NCBI GenBank assembly: GCA_004296955.1
Contig: SCVB01000066.1
Span: 1-64,000 of the forward strand
Origin: Brevundimonas sp.
GTDB taxonomy: Bacteria > Pseudomonadota > Alphaproteobacteria > Caulobacterales > Caulobacteraceae
Length of the DNA stretch: 64,000 nucleotides
Reading direction: 5' to 3'
Of the stretch, positions 51,400 through 61,265 are shown piece by piece (positions within the stretch are counted from its first letter, which is position 1; every line of letters begins with the position of its first letter). Below the pieces are notes generated by a model, which did not search any database, was not told the DNA's origin, and saw only the letters and a list, made by a program, of their open reading frames with translations. The translations under genes and the position numbers were made by a program.

Positions 51400-52592
51400 T
51401 CCGGCGGCGGGTGACGGTGCTGGGATCGACCGGCTCGGTCGGCTGTTCGACCCTGGACCTCATGGACCAGGCCGAGGCGACCGGAAGCGGCGCCTTCGAG
51501 GTCGAGGCCCTGACCGGCGGCGCCAATATCGTCCGCCTGGCGGAACAGGCGCGGCGCTGGAAGCCCCGGCTGGCGGTGACCGCCGATCCCGCCCGGCTGG
51601 ACGAACTGCGTGACGCTCTCGCGGGCTCCGGCGTCGAGGCCGCCGCGGGCGAGCAGGCGGTGATCGAGGCCGCGGCCCGGCCGGCCGACTGGATCATGGC
51701 CGCCATCGTCGGCGCCGCGGGGCTGCGCTCGGCCTGGGCGGCCGCGGCCACCGGCGCCACCTTGGCCCTGGCCAACAAGGAGAGCCTGGTCTGCTGCGGC
51801 CCCGCCCTGATCGACCGGGTGAAACGTTCGGGCGGACGGCTGTTGCCGGTCGATTCCGAGCATTCGGCCATCCACCAGGTCTTTCCCCACGAGGCCCCGG
51901 AGCGGGTGGCGAAGCTGGTTCTGACCGCCTCGGGCGGACCCTTCCGCACCACGCCGCGTGCGGCTCTCAAGTCGATCACGCCCGAACAGGCCGTGGCCCA
52001 TCCCAATTGGAGCATGGGGGCCAAGATCTCGGTCGACAGCGCCACCATGGCCAACAAGGGGCTGGAGGCGATCGAGGCGGCCTATCTGTTCGACCTGCCG
52101 GCGGAGCGGATCGACGTTGTGGTCCATCCGGAATCGATCATTCACAGCATGGTCGAGTACATCGACGGCTCGACCCTGGCCCAGATGGGGCCGCCGGACA
52201 TGAAGACGCCGATCGCCTACGCCCTGGCCTGGCCCGACCGGATGGCGTGGAATGCCCCGCGGCTGGACCTCGCCGCTCTTGGCCGGCTGACCTTCGAGGC
52301 GCCGGACGAGGACCGGTTCCCGGCCCTGAAACTCGCGCGACAGGCGTTACGGGCAGGCGGCTCTGCGCCGATCGTGTTCAATGCCGCAAACGAGGTTGCG
52401 GCCCTGGCCTTCCTTGACCGTCGACTGGGCTTTCTCAATATTGCCGCAGTCGTCGCCGACACCTTGTCGCGCGTGACGGCCTCGGGGGTGGATTCCGGTT
52501 CCGACAGCGCCTGCGACGCGGCCCTGGCCGTGGATGCGCAGGCGCGACGGATGGCGGAATCAATCATTCGCGGTCTCGCGGCGGCAGCCTGA
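51396..52592 (+). CDS. dxr: 1-deoxy-D-xylulose 5-phosphate reductoisomerase
   Basis: A 398-residue enzyme converting DXP to MEP, the committed step of the methylerythritol route to isoprenoids; its product feeds UppS. The NADPH-binding start is [17 protein letters not shown]. Substrate and metal segments are [62 protein letters not shown] and [17 protein letters not shown]. It starts four bases inside cdsA (ATGA). Confidence 0.96.
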   Translation: MIRRRVTVLGSTGSVGCSTLDLMDQAEATGSGAFEVEALTGGANIVRLAEQARRWKPRLAVTADPARLDELRDALAGSGVEAAAGEQAVIEAAARPADWIMAAIVGAAGLRSAWAAAATGATLALANKESLVCCGPALIDRVKRSGGRLLPVDSEHSAIHQVFPHEAPERVAKLVLTASGGPFRTTPRAALKSITPEQAVAHPNWSMGAKISVDSATMANKGLEAIEAAYLFDLPAERIDVVVHPESIIHSMVEYIDGSTLAQMGPPDMKTPIAYALAWPDRMAWNAPRLDLAALGRLTFEAPDEDRFPALKLARQALRAGGSAPIVFNAANEVAALAFLDRRLGFLNIAAVVADTLSRVTASGVDSGSDSACDAALAVDAQARRMAESIIRGLAAAA

Positions 52593-52615
52593 ATGGCGGA
52601 GGGACCGATATCGGC

Positions 52616-53830
52616 ATGACGGGCTTTCTCGGTCAGGCGCTGCTCTACATCGTACCCTTTTTGTTGGTGCTGACGTTTATCGTCACCATCCACGAACTCG
52701 GTCATTTCCTGGTCGCCCGCGCCTTCGGCGTGAAGGTCGACCGGTTCTCGATCGGCTTCGGCAAGACCATCGTCGCGCGCACGGACAAACACGGCACCGA
52801 GTGGCGGCTGGCCTGGCTGCCGTTGGGCGGTTATGTGAAGTTTTCCGGCGACCTGGACGCCTCGAGCGTGCCCGACCAGGCCGGTCTGGCCGAGCTGCGC
52901 CAGCGCGTCATCGCCGAGAACGGCCCGGGCGCCGAGCGCGACTATTTCCATTTCAAGCCGATCTGGCAGCGGGCGCTGATCGTCGCGGCGGGCCCGGCGG
53001 CGAATTTCCTGCTGTCGATGGTGCTGTTCACCCTGCTGTTCAGCGTCGTCGGCGAACAGATCTCGCCGCCGCGGGTCTATCAGGTGGCACCGGGATCCCC
53101 GGCCGCCGAGGCGGGCTTCCGCCCGATGGACATGATCCGGTCGGTGAACGGGCGACCCGTGTTCGAGAGCGCGCAGGTCACCAATACGGTGATCCTCAGC
53201 GCGGGCGATCCGCTGACCTTCGTTGTCGATCGCGGGGGGCGGGATGTGACCCTGGTCGCCACGCCCGCGCGTCGCATCGAGCAGGATGAACTGGCGGGAC
53301 GGGTGCGCGTCGCCCGTATCGGTCTGGTTCTGGCTCCGCTGCAGTCCGACGTCCGCTTCCGCCGACTCAACCCCGTCGAGGCGGCGGGCAAGGGAATCGA
53401 GACCATCGGCAGGACCGTGGCGACGACCGGGACCTATATCGGCCGCATCTTCACGGGCAAGGAATCGGGCGATCTGCTGAGCGGACCGATCGGCATCGCC
53501 CGCGCCGCCGGGGGGGTGACCCAGCAGGCTGTGGCGGCGAATCCCGACCCCGGCTTCATGGCCGCCAACCTCGCCCTGACATTTATCAGCTTCGCCGCCA
53601 TAGTTTCGATCGGAATTGGCATTGTTAATCTGCTGCCGATTCCGGTTCTGGATGGGGGACATCTGCTGTTCTACGGGTATGAAGCTGTGGCCCGCAGGCC
53701 AGTCCCCGCGCGCGTTCAGGAGGTCGGCTATCGCGTCGGTCTTGCTTTGCTGGCGGGATTGATGTTGTTCGCGACCTGGAACGACCTGCAGAAGCTGAGC
53801 CTGTTCAAATTCCTCGGCGGGCTCGCATGA
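52616..53830 (+). CDS. rseP: Site-2 intramembrane protease RseP
   Basis: A 404-residue membrane zinc protease. The active site HExxH is at 26-30 (TIHELGHFLVARAFG), and the second motif is LLPIPVLDGGHLLFYGYEA. A PDZ domain lies in the periplasmic part (about 155-235, starting VAPGSPAAEAGFRPMDMI). RseP-type proteases cut anti-sigma factors and clear signal peptides during envelope stress. Its position immediately before bamA is standard in proteobacteria; the stop overlaps the bamA start by four bases. Confidence 0.95.
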   Translation: MTGFLGQALLYIVPFLLVLTFIVTIHELGHFLVARAFGVKVDRFSIGFGKTIVARTDKHGTEWRLAWLPLGGYVKFSGDLDASSVPDQAGLAELRQRVIAENGPGAERDYFHFKPIWQRALIVAAGPAANFLLSMVLFTLLFSVVGEQISPPRVYQVAPGSPAAEAGFRPMDMIRSVNGRPVFESAQVTNTVILSAGDPLTFVVDRGGRDVTLVATPARRIEQDELAGRVRVARIGLVLAPLQSDVRFRRLNPVEAAGKGIETIGRTVATTGTYIGRIFTGKESGDLLSGPIGIARAAGGVTQQAVAANPDPGFMAANLALTFISFAAIVSIGIGIVNLLPIPVLDGGHLLFYGYEAVARRPVPARVQEVGYRVGLALLAGLMLFATWNDLQKLSLFKFLGGLA

Positions 53831-56304
53831 CGAGCCGACGCCAGCCCCCGATGGTTTCCCGAATGATCCAACAAGATGCGTCCGCCCTTCGTTTCGCCAG
53901 GGCCCTGAGCCCCAGCCTGCTGGCCCTTGCGATCGCCGCAGGGCTGTCCGGCCCCGTCATGGCCCAGAGCCAGCCGCCGGCCGCGCCGCAGGCGCAGCCG
54001 GCTCCGGCCGAGGCTGCTCCGCCCGCCGCCGCCCAGGCCGCGCCGCAGGAGGAGCGGCTGACGATCAACCGCATCCTGGTGCGCGGCAACCAGCGGATCG
54101 ACCAGACCACGGTCCTGTCCTATCTGCCGATCCAGCCCGGCGACGTCGTCGATGCGGCGGTGCTGGACGTCGCCGTCCGCACCCTGACCCGCACCCAGCT
54201 GTTCGCAGACGTCCAGCTGGGCGTGCAGCCGAACGGCGACCTGGTCGTCGAGATCGTCGAGAATCCGATCATCAACCAGGTCGTGTTCGAGGGGAACGGC
54301 GCGCTCACCGAAGACAAGCTGCGCGAGGAAGTCACCCTGAAGCCGCGCGGCATCTACACCCGCGCCCGCATCCAGGAAGACGTCGGCAAGATCGTCGAAC
54401 TCTATCGCCTGTCGGGCCGGATCTCGGCGACCGTCACGCCGAAGATCGTCCAGTTGGACCAGAACCGCGTCGACGTGGTGTTCGAGATCAACGAGGGTCC
54501 CGAGACCGGCGTCCGCGCCATCACCTTCCTCGGCAACAGCGCCTTCTCGGACAACGACCTGCGCGAAGTCATGGTGACCCAGCAGTCGGCCTGGTACCGC
54601 CTGTTCACGACCAACGACAACTACGATCCGAACCGGTTGGACTACGATCGCGAGCAGCTGCGGAAATTCTACACCAACCGCGGCTATTACGACTTCCGGG
54701 TCCTGTCGGCGATTTCCGAGCTGGCGCCGGACGACAGCGCCTTCGGCATCACCCTGACCGTGGACGAGGGCGACCGCTATAATTTCGGCGCGGTCGACGT
54801 CGTCACCGAGAACGACCGCCTGAACCCCGACTTCCTCAAGCTGCTGCTGCCGATCCGGACCGGCGATCTCTATGAGAGCGACAAGATCGAATCGGCGGTC
54901 GACGCCCTGACCTTCGCGGCGGGCTCGGCGGGCTACGCCTTCGTCGAGATAGAGCCGACCTATCGCGCCAATCCCGAAACCGACACCGTCGACGTCACCT
55001 TCAACGTCAAGGAAGGCCAGCGCGTCTACGTCGACCGGATCAATGTCATCGGCAACACGCGCACCCTGGACAATGTCATCCGTCGCGAAATGATGCTGAC
55101 CGAGGGCGACGCCTTCAACCGCACCCTGCTGGAACGCTCGCGTAACAATCTCCGGGGACTGGGCTTCTTCAAGGACGTCACCGTCGAGGAAGCCCGCGGC
55201 ACGGCGCCTGACCGGTCTGTGGTCAATGTCACGGTCACCGAGCAGCCGACCGGCGAACTGTCGCTGGGCGCCGGCTTCAGCTCGGTCGACTCCTTCGTAG
55301 TCAACGTGGGAATCACCGAGCGGAATTTCCGCGGCCGCGGCCAGAACGTCGTCGCCCGCGTCGAATGGGGCTCGCTGCGCCAGCAGATCGATTTCCGCTT
55401 CACCGAGCCGAAATTCCTCGGTCGCGACCTGCGCGCCGGCTTCGACGCCTTCCACTCGCGGTACGACCTCAGCGAATATTCGTCGTACGACTATCGCTCG
55501 ACCGGCGGCGGCCTGCGCCTGTCCTACCCGCTCAACGGCTACACCCTACTGAGCACCCGCTACTTCCTGAAGAGCGACGAGATCATTGTTCCGGACGGCT
55601 ATTGCAGCAGCGGCTCCGGAAGCAACGCCCTGTGCGACCAGGTCGGGGCCTTCCTGAACTCCTCGGCGGGCTACACCCTGCTGGTCGACCGTCGGAACGA
55701 TCCGGTGCGGCCGACGCGCGGCTGGACCGGCACCCTGCGCCAGGACTTTGCGGGCGTCGGCGGCGACGTGAACTATGTGAAGACCGAGGCGGACGTCTCG
55801 GCCTTCTGGGGAATCACGCCGTCCTGGGTGGTCACCGCCACCGCCTCCGCGGGCTATATCAGCGGCTGGGGCGGCGATCCGATCCGGATCAACGACCGCT
55901 TCTTCAAGGGCGGCAACAGCTTCCGCGGCTTCGAGACCGCCGGCATCGGTCCGCGCGACCTGACGCCGGGCACCAACAACGACGCCCTGGGCGGCAATTT
56001 CTACGCCATCGGCACCCTTGAGCTGACCGTGCCCAACGGGCTGCCGGAACAGTATGGCATCCGCACCTCCCTGTTCACGGACGTCGGCACCCTGGGCGTT
56101 CTCGATGATCGCTACACCACCGGCGCCGGCGGCCTGCTGAATACGAATATCGTCGACGACCTGGCCCTGCGGGCTTCGGCCGGCGTGAGCATTCACTGGC
56201 GTTCGCCGATGGGGCCGATCCGTTTCGATCTGAGCCACATTCTCGGCAAAGAAGACTACGACAAGACAGAAACCTTCCGCTTCTCGACCTCCACCCAGTT
56301 CTAG
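53827..56304 (+). CDS. bamA: Outer-membrane protein assembly factor BamA
   Basis: An 825-residue Omp85 protein that inserts beta-barrels into the outer membrane. A long N-terminus with a signal peptide (cleavage after GPVMAQ, near residue 47) is followed by a Pro/Ala/Gln-rich linker, five POTRA domains (about 75-420) and a 16-strand barrel. Barrel landmarks are NRRR-like turns, the conserved FKGGNSFRGFETAGIGPRDL loop, the PMGPIRFDLSHIL strand, and a C-terminal Phe (STSTQF), the usual barrel signature. It starts in the last codons of rseP. Confidence 0.97.
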   Translation: MTSRRQPPMVSRMIQQDASALRFARALSPSLLALAIAAGLSGPVMAQSQPPAAPQAQPAPAEAAPPAAAQAAPQEERLTINRILVRGNQRIDQTTVLSYLPIQPGDVVDAAVLDVAVRTLTRTQLFADVQLGVQPNGDLVVEIVENPIINQVVFEGNGALTEDKLREEVTLKPRGIYTRARIQEDVGKIVELYRLSGRISATVTPKIVQLDQNRVDVVFEINEGPETGVRAITFLGNSAFSDNDLREVMVTQQSAWYRLFTTNDNYDPNRLDYDREQLRKFYTNRGYYDFRVLSAISELAPDDSAFGITLTVDEGDRYNFGAVDVVTENDRLNPDFLKLLLPIRTGDLYESDKIESAVDALTFAAGSAGYAFVEIEPTYRANPETDTVDVTFNVKEGQRVYVDRINVIGNTRTLDNVIRREMMLTEGDAFNRTLLERSRNNLRGLGFFKDVTVEEARGTAPDRSVVNVTVTEQPTGELSLGAGFSSVDSFVVNVGITERNFRGRGQNVVARVEWGSLRQQIDFRFTEPKFLGRDLRAGFDAFHSRYDLSEYSSYDYRSTGGGLRLSYPLNGYTLLSTRYFLKSDEIIVPDGYCSSGSGSNALCDQVGAFLNSSAGYTLLVDRRNDPVRPTRGWTGTLRQDFAGVGGDVNYVKTEADVSAFWGITPSWVVTATASAGYISGWGGDPIRINDRFFKGGNSFRGFETAGIGPRDLTPGTNNDALGGNFYAIGTLELTVPNGLPEQYGIRTSLFTDVGTLGVLDDRYTTGAGGLLNTNIVDDLALRASAGVSIHWRSPMGPIRFDLSHILGKEDYDKTETFRFSTSTQF

Positions 56305-56336
56305 CGCGGCCGATTTTTCCGCATCAAAGGTTCAAG

Positions 56337-56915
56337 ATGAAACTGCTCGCAATCGGCGCTTTCGCCCTCGCGTCTCTCGCCGCCGGGTCCGCCGCGGCCC
56401 AGGCCCAGGCTCCCGCCAACCCCGGTCCGGTCCTGCCGGGCGTCTGCGTCTTCCACAACGACCGCCTGCTGGCCCAGTCGACCGCGGGCCAGTCGGTCCA
56501 GGCCGGCATGCAGCGGCTGGTCACCGAAGTGCAGGGCGAGCTCGCGCCCTATGGCGCGAGCCTGCAATCCGAGGCCCAGACCCTGCAGCAGGGCGGCCAG
56601 GCGGCTGATCCGGACGGTTCGCGCATGCGGGCCTGGCAGGCCCGCGCCCAGGAGGCCCAGCAGCTGGAGCAACGCCGCCAGGCCGAGCTGCAGTACACCC
56701 AGCAGATGCAGATCCGGGCCATCGCCCAGGCCGCCGACCCGATCCTGGTCGCGGTCTATCAGGAGCGTGGCTGCGGCCTGCTGCTGGACCGTTCGGCGGT
56801 CTACATCTTCAACCCGGCCATGGACGTCACTGACACCGTGATCCAGCGTCTGAACTCGGCCCTGCCGTCGATTTCCTTCAACCGCCTCGAAGTGCCGGCC
56901 CAACAGCAGCAGTAA
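56337..56915 (+). CDS. skp: OmpH/Skp-like periplasmic chaperone
   Basis: A 192-residue exported protein with signal peptide MKLLAIGAFALASLAAGSAA. Like other OmpH/Skp proteins it has a short beta start followed by a long Gln/Glu/Ala-rich helical arm (QAWQ-type heptads around 70-125) and a closing beta segment. It should hold unfolded outer-membrane proteins for BamA. Two cysteines (GVCVFHND and RGCGLLLD) are unusual for Skp and could form a disulfide. Its place between bamA and lpxD is the standard skp position. Confidence 0.87.
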   Translation: MKLLAIGAFALASLAAGSAAAQAQAPANPGPVLPGVCVFHNDRLLAQSTAGQSVQAGMQRLVTEVQGELAPYGASLQSEAQTLQQGGQAADPDGSRMRAWQARAQEAQQLEQRRQAELQYTQQMQIRAIAQAADPILVAVYQERGCGLLLDRSAVYIFNPAMDVTDTVIQRLNSALPSISFNRLEVPAQQQQ

Positions 56916-56922
56916 GGCCGCC

Positions 56923-57924
56923 ATGCCCGATCCGCGTTTCTTCGACAGCCTTCCGGCGCTGAGCGTCGCCGAGCTGGCGGAACGGATCGGGGGCGAAGTC
57001 GTCCGGGGCGGAGACCGTCAGGTCTCCGCCGTCGCCTCGCTTGGAACCGCCGGCGGCGGAGACGTCGCCTTCCTGGGCGACCGGAAATTCATCGCCGCCC
57101 TCGGCCAGACCTTGGCGGGCTGCGTGATCGTTCCGGCCGCCGCGGTCGAGGCCGCGCCCGCGGACGCTGCGATCGTCGTTTCCGATGAACCCCAGGCCGC
57201 ATGGGCGCGCGCGTCGACGGCCTTCCATCGCACTATACCCCTTTCCGGCGCCGATCTGGCCGCCGCCGCCGAGGACGACACCGTCGTGTTCGAGCCCGGC
57301 GTCGTCGTCGGCCACGGCGCGCGCATCGGCCGCGGCACGCGCGTCGGCGCCAACAGCGTCATCGGGCCCGGCGTCCAGATCGGTCGCGACTGCGTCATCG
57401 GCTCCAACGTCAGCATCGCCTTCGCCCTGATCGGCGACCGTGTTCGCCTGCTCTCGGGCGCCCGCATCGGCGAGGCGGGGTTCGGCGCGGCAAGGTCGAA
57501 GACCGGACCGGTGGACGTGCCCCAACTGGGTCGCGTGATCCTGCAGGACGGGGTTACGGTCGGCGCCAATTCCTGCATCGACCGCGGGGCCTATGACGAC
57601 ACCGTCGTCGGCGAGAACACCAAGATCGATAATCTGGTGATGATCGCGCACAACTGCATCATCGGGCGAAACTGTCTGATGGCCGCCAATACGGGGATTT
57701 CGGGCTCCTGCGTGGTGGGAGACAATGTGATCTTCGGCGGCAAGGCGGGGATCGGCGACCACATCCGGATCGGCGAGGGCGCGCGGGTCGCGGCCGGCGC
57801 CGGGGTGCTGGCGGACATTCCCGCGGGCGAAACCTGGTCCGGCTATCCGGCCAAACCCCTGCGTCAGTTCTTGCGCGAAACGATCTGGCTCGCCAAACAG
57901 GCGTCCGGAAAGGCGCGCAACTAG
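56923..57924 (+). CDS. lpxD: UDP-3-O-acylglucosamine N-acyltransferase
   Basis: A 333-residue hexapeptide-repeat acyltransferase for the third step of lipid A synthesis. An N-terminal uridine-binding domain (about 1-105) contains GDVAFLGDRKF. A left-handed beta-helix built of (I/V/L)Gxxxx repeats follows, for example IGRGTRVGANSVIGPGVQIG. The catalytic His lies in NLVMIAHNCIIGRNCLMA. A C-terminal helix ends the protein. Length is close to E. coli LpxD. It starts seven bases after skp. Confidence 0.96.
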   Translation: MPDPRFFDSLPALSVAELAERIGGEVVRGGDRQVSAVASLGTAGGGDVAFLGDRKFIAALGQTLAGCVIVPAAAVEAAPADAAIVVSDEPQAAWARASTAFHRTIPLSGADLAAAAEDDTVVFEPGVVVGHGARIGRGTRVGANSVIGPGVQIGRDCVIGSNVSIAFALIGDRVRLLSGARIGEAGFGAARSKTGPVDVPQLGRVILQDGVTVGANSCIDRGAYDDTVVGENTKIDNLVMIAHNCIIGRNCLMAANTGISGSCVVGDNVIFGGKAGIGDHIRIGEGARVAAGAGVLADIPAGETWSGYPAKPLRQFLRETIWLAKQASGKARN

Positions 57925-57949
57925 CGCCGACGGCGAGGAAGGCCGCAGG

Positions 57950-58414
57950 ATGAGCGACGACGGGAAGATCGACTATGCTGAGGTGATGCGGCGGCTGCCG
58001 CACCGCTATCCCTTCCTGCTCGTCGACAAGGCCGAGGATTTCGTCGCCAACACCTCGATCACCGGGATCAAGAACGTCACCCATAACGAGCCCTATTTCC
58101 CCGGGCATTTCCCGATCGATCCGGTCATGCCTGGAGTGATGATCATCGAGGCCATGGCCCAGACCGGCGCCCTGCTGATGTCCAAGTCGATGGACGTCCA
58201 GGTCGAGGGCAAGGTGATCATGTTCATGTCGATCGACGGCGTGCGCTTCCGCAAGCCGGCGCGCCCCGGCGACCAGTTGCGCATGCAGGTGGTGGTGACG
58301 AAAATCCGCGGCGACATCTTCAAATTCCGCGGCGAGACCTTCATCGACGGCAAGCTGGCCTCGGAGGCCGAGTTCGCCGCCATGATGGTCACCGTCGACA
58401 AGTCCGCCGCATGA
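57950..58414 (+). CDS. fabZ: 3-hydroxyacyl-[ACP] dehydratase
   Basis: A 154-residue hot-dog-fold enzyme that dehydrates 3-hydroxyacyl-ACP in fatty acid elongation. The catalytic His is in YFPGHFPIDPVMPGVMIIEA and the catalytic Glu is in the same run (IIEAMAQTGALL). MRRLPHRYPFLLVDK at the N-terminus is typical. It competes with LpxA and LpxD for 3-hydroxyacyl-ACP, which explains its place between their genes. It overlaps lpxA by four bases. Confidence 0.97.
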   Translation: MSDDGKIDYAEVMRRLPHRYPFLLVDKAEDFVANTSITGIKNVTHNEPYFPGHFPIDPVMPGVMIIEAMAQTGALLMSKSMDVQVEGKVIMFMSIDGVRFRKPARPGDQLRMQVVVTKIRGDIFKFRGETFIDGKLASEAEFAAMMVTVDKSAA

Positions 58415-59199
58415 GCCTCATCCATCCGACGGCCCAGGTCGATGGCGGCGCCCGCCTGGGCGAGGGCGTCGAGATCGGCCCGTGGTGCATCGTGGGCCCC
58501 GGCGTCTCGCTGGCGGAGGACGTGCGCCTGGTCAGCCATGTCGTGGTGCAACAGGACACGACGATCGGCGCGCGCACCGTGGTTCATCCCTTTTCGGTGA
58601 TTGGCGGCGACCCGCAGCATGGCGGCTACAAGGGCGAGCCGGTGCGGCTGGAGATCGGTTGCGACAATGTCATCCGCGAACACTGCACCTTCAATCGCGG
58701 CACGCCGGGAGACCGTCAGCTGACGACGGTTGGATCGAACGGCCTGTTCATGACCGGGGCCCATGTCGGCCATGACGCGATCGTCGGCGACCGGGTGACC
58801 ATGGCCAACCACGCCACCCTGGGCGGACACTCCCGCGTCGGCGACCGGGTCTTCCTCGGCGGCCTCTGCGCGGTGCACCAGTTCGGCCGGGTCGGACAGG
58901 GCGCCATCGTCGGCGGCCTTGCGGCCGTGACGCGCGACGTCATCCCCTATGGCTCGGCCTGGGGCAATCACGCGCGGCTGCACGGGCTCAACCTGATCGG
59001 GTTGAAGCGCAAGGGCTATGACAAGACCGCGATCCGGCGCCTGCTGGCGGCCTATCGCGAGCTGTTCGAGGGCGGCGGAACCTTCGCCGAGCGGTTGGAT
59101 GCGGTCGAGGCGGGCTACGCCGACCTGCCCGAGATCATGGAGATCGTCGCCTTCATCCGTGAGGACGGCAAACGTCCCCTGTGCCTGCCGGGCGAGTGA
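58411..59199 (+). CDS. lpxA: UDP-N-acetylglucosamine acyltransferase
   Basis: A 262-residue trimeric acyltransferase starting lipid A synthesis by adding a 3-hydroxyacyl chain to UDP-GlcNAc. The beta-helix starts HPTAQVDGGARLGEGVEIG. The catalytic-loop region is GSNGLFMTGAHVGHDAIVGD, with the conserved His. VIGGDPQHGGYKGEPVRLEI and HARLHGLNLIGLKRKG are family-typical, and a helical C-terminal domain follows. It starts in the stop of fabZ (ATGA). Confidence 0.97.
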   Translation: MSLIHPTAQVDGGARLGEGVEIGPWCIVGPGVSLAEDVRLVSHVVVQQDTTIGARTVVHPFSVIGGDPQHGGYKGEPVRLEIGCDNVIREHCTFNRGTPGDRQLTTVGSNGLFMTGAHVGHDAIVGDRVTMANHATLGGHSRVGDRVFLGGLCAVHQFGRVGQGAIVGGLAAVTRDVIPYGSAWGNHARLHGLNLIGLKRKGYDKTAIRRLLAAYRELFEGGGTFAERLDAVEAGYADLPEIMEIVAFIREDGKRPLCLPGE

Positions 59200-59212
59200 G
59201 AAGGTCGGGCGA

Positions 59213-60043
59213 ATGAACAAGCTGGGCCTGATCGCCGGGGGCGGGGCCCTGCCGGTGTCCGTGGCGGCGCGTTGCGAGGCCGAAGGGCGTCCGGTCTTCC
59301 TGGTGCGTCTGGCCGGTTTCGCCGATCCGCATCTGGCCCGGTATCCCGGCATCGACGCCGGCATGGCCGAGATCGGCAAGGTGCTGTCGGGGCTTAAGAA
59401 GGCCGGCTGCAGCGCCGTCTGTTTCGCGGGCACGGTGAATCGCCCCGACTTCAAGACGCTGAAGCCCGATCTGAAGGGCGCGACCTTGCTGCCGGGCATC
59501 ATCGCGGCGGCGAGCAAGGGCGACGACGCCCTGTTGCGCAAGATCCTGTCGGTGTTCGAGGCCGAGGGCTACGCCATCGAGGGCGCCGACGACATCCTGG
59601 GCGGCGAGACCCTGCCTGGCGGCGCCCTGGGCGCCGTGCAGCCCGATGAGGCGCAGCTGGCTGACCTGAGGAAGGCGCTGCACGTCGCGGAAAAGGCGGG
59701 GGAACTGGACATCGGCCAAGGCGCGGTGGTGTGCGACGGCCTGGTGCTGGCGGTCGAGGCCCAGGAGGGCACGGACGCCATGCTGGCTCGGGTCGCCGGT
59801 CTGCCCGCCGACCTGCGCGGCTCCGCGGAGGCTCGCAAGGGGGCTTTGGGCAAGGCGCCCAAGCCGATCCAGGACCTTCGGGTCGATATGCCGGTGATGG
59901 GCGCGCACACGGTCGAAATGGCCGCCGCGGCAGGCCTGGCCGGGGTCGGCGGAATCGCCGGCAAGCTGATCCTGATCGACCACGCCGCCATCGTGGAGGC
60001 GGCCGACCGGCTGGGTCTGTTCGTCTGGGGCGAGACCCGATGA
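59213..60043 (+). CDS. lpxI: UDP-2,3-diacylglucosamine pyrophosphatase LpxI
   Basis: A 276-residue enzyme that hydrolyses UDP-2,3-diacylglucosamine to lipid X. It is the alphaproteobacterial alternative to LpxH, not homologous to it, and was first described in Caulobacter. Landmarks are KLGLIAGGGALPVSVAARCE, CFAGTVNRPDFKTLKPDLKG, GADDILGGETLPGGALGAV and the C-terminal GTDAMLARVAGL plus VDMPVMGAHTVEMAAAAGLA. No LpxH-type metallophosphoesterase is seen. It lies between lpxA and lpxB and overlaps lpxB by four bases. Confidence 0.96.
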   Translation: MNKLGLIAGGGALPVSVAARCEAEGRPVFLVRLAGFADPHLARYPGIDAGMAEIGKVLSGLKKAGCSAVCFAGTVNRPDFKTLKPDLKGATLLPGIIAAASKGDDALLRKILSVFEAEGYAIEGADDILGGETLPGGALGAVQPDEAQLADLRKALHVAEKAGELDIGQGAVVCDGLVLAVEAQEGTDAMLARVAGLPADLRGSAEARKGALGKAPKPIQDLRVDMPVMGAHTVEMAAAAGLAGVGGIAGKLILIDHAAIVEAADRLGLFVWGETR

Positions 60044-61215
60044 GCCGCCCGCTCAAGGTCATGCTGGTCGCCGCCGAGGCCTCGGGCGACGCCCTGGGGG
60101 CCGGGCTCGCCGGGGCGCTGAAGGCGCGGCTGGGGCCGGAGGTCGCCTTTGTCGGGGTCGGCGGTCCGCGCATGGCCGAACAGGGGATCGACAGCCCCTT
60201 CGAGATCGCCGAGCTGTCCATCCACGGCTGGCTGGAGGGGCTGAAGGCCTATGGTCTGGTCAAGCGGCGGGTGGCCGACACCGTCGCCCTGGCGATGGCC
60301 GAGAAGCCGGACGCCGTGGTGCTGATCGACAGCTGGGGCTTCACCATCCGCGTGGCCAAGGAACTGCGGACCGCCCTGCCGGGCACGCCGCTGATCAAAT
60401 ACGTCGGGCCGCAGGTCTGGGCCTCGCGGCCGGGCCGGGCGAAGACCCTGGCCGCGGCGGTAGACCATCTGCTGGCCCTCTACGCCTTCGATGCGCCGTG
60501 GTTCGAGCGCGAGGGCCTGTCGACGACCGTGGTGGGATCGCAGGCGCTGCATGTCGACATGGGCGACGCCGACCCCGCCGCCTTCCGGGCCTCGCGCGGC
60601 ATTGCGGCAGAGGCGCCGCTGCTGGTCGTCCTCCCCGGCAGCCGGCCGTCGGAAATCCGGCTGATGACCCCGGTCTATGAGGCGGCGGTCGCCCGGCTGA
60701 AGGCCGCCGATCCGTCGCTGGAAGTGGCCGTGGTCGCCGCCGGGACGGTGTTTGCAGACGTCACTGGCCGGGTCGCCGCCTGGCCTTTCCGCGCGCATCT
60801 GGTCGGCGAGGGCGAGAAATACGCGGCCATGCGGGCGGCCACGGTGGCTCTGGCCACAAGCGGCACCGTCTCCACCGAACTGGCCCTCGCCGGCGCGCCG
60901 ATGGTCATCGCCTACCGCTTCCAGCCGCTCAGCTATGCGATCATGAGGCCCTTCTTCACGGGGAAATACGCCACCCTGTTCAACCACGCCGCCGATGCCG
61001 AGATCGCCCGCGAACTGATCCAGAACGACGCCACGCCGGAGAAGCTGGCGGCGGAGGTGGGCCGGCTGCTGGCCGATCCCGAGGCGCGCTTCGTCCAGGC
61101 GGCGCGGCAGACGGCGGCGCTCGACCTGATGGGCCGCGAGGGGCGGGATCCTTCGGAGATCGCGGCGGAGGCGGTCCTCCGGGTGATTGCGGTCAAGGGC
61201 GGCCGTCCCGCCTGA
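60040..61215 (+). CDS. lpxB: Lipid A disaccharide synthase
   Basis: A 391-residue membrane-associated glycosyltransferase (GT19) joining lipid X and UDP-diacylglucosamine. The N-terminus is LKVMLVAAEASGDALGAGLA. Further landmarks are FVGVGGPRMAEQGIDSPF, LIDSWGFTIRVAKEL, IKYVGPQVWASRPGRA, VVLPGSRPSEIRL, and the donor-binding ALATSGTVSTELALAGAPMV. It is the last gene of the lipid A set. Its stop is 50 bases before the DUF6880-like gene. Confidence 0.96.
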   Translation: MSRPLKVMLVAAEASGDALGAGLAGALKARLGPEVAFVGVGGPRMAEQGIDSPFEIAELSIHGWLEGLKAYGLVKRRVADTVALAMAEKPDAVVLIDSWGFTIRVAKELRTALPGTPLIKYVGPQVWASRPGRAKTLAAAVDHLLALYAFDAPWFEREGLSTTVVGSQALHVDMGDADPAAFRASRGIAAEAPLLVVLPGSRPSEIRLMTPVYEAAVARLKAADPSLEVAVVAAGTVFADVTGRVAAWPFRAHLVGEGEKYAAMRAATVALATSGTVSTELALAGAPMVIAYRFQPLSYAIMRPFFTGKYATLFNHAADAEIARELIQNDATPEKLAAEVGRLLADPEARFVQAARQTAALDLMGREGRDPSEIAAEAVLRVIAVKGGRPA

Positions 61216-61265
61216 CCCGGCGCAGGTTCATGCGTTGAGAGGACAGCAGGGCGGTTCAAGGACGC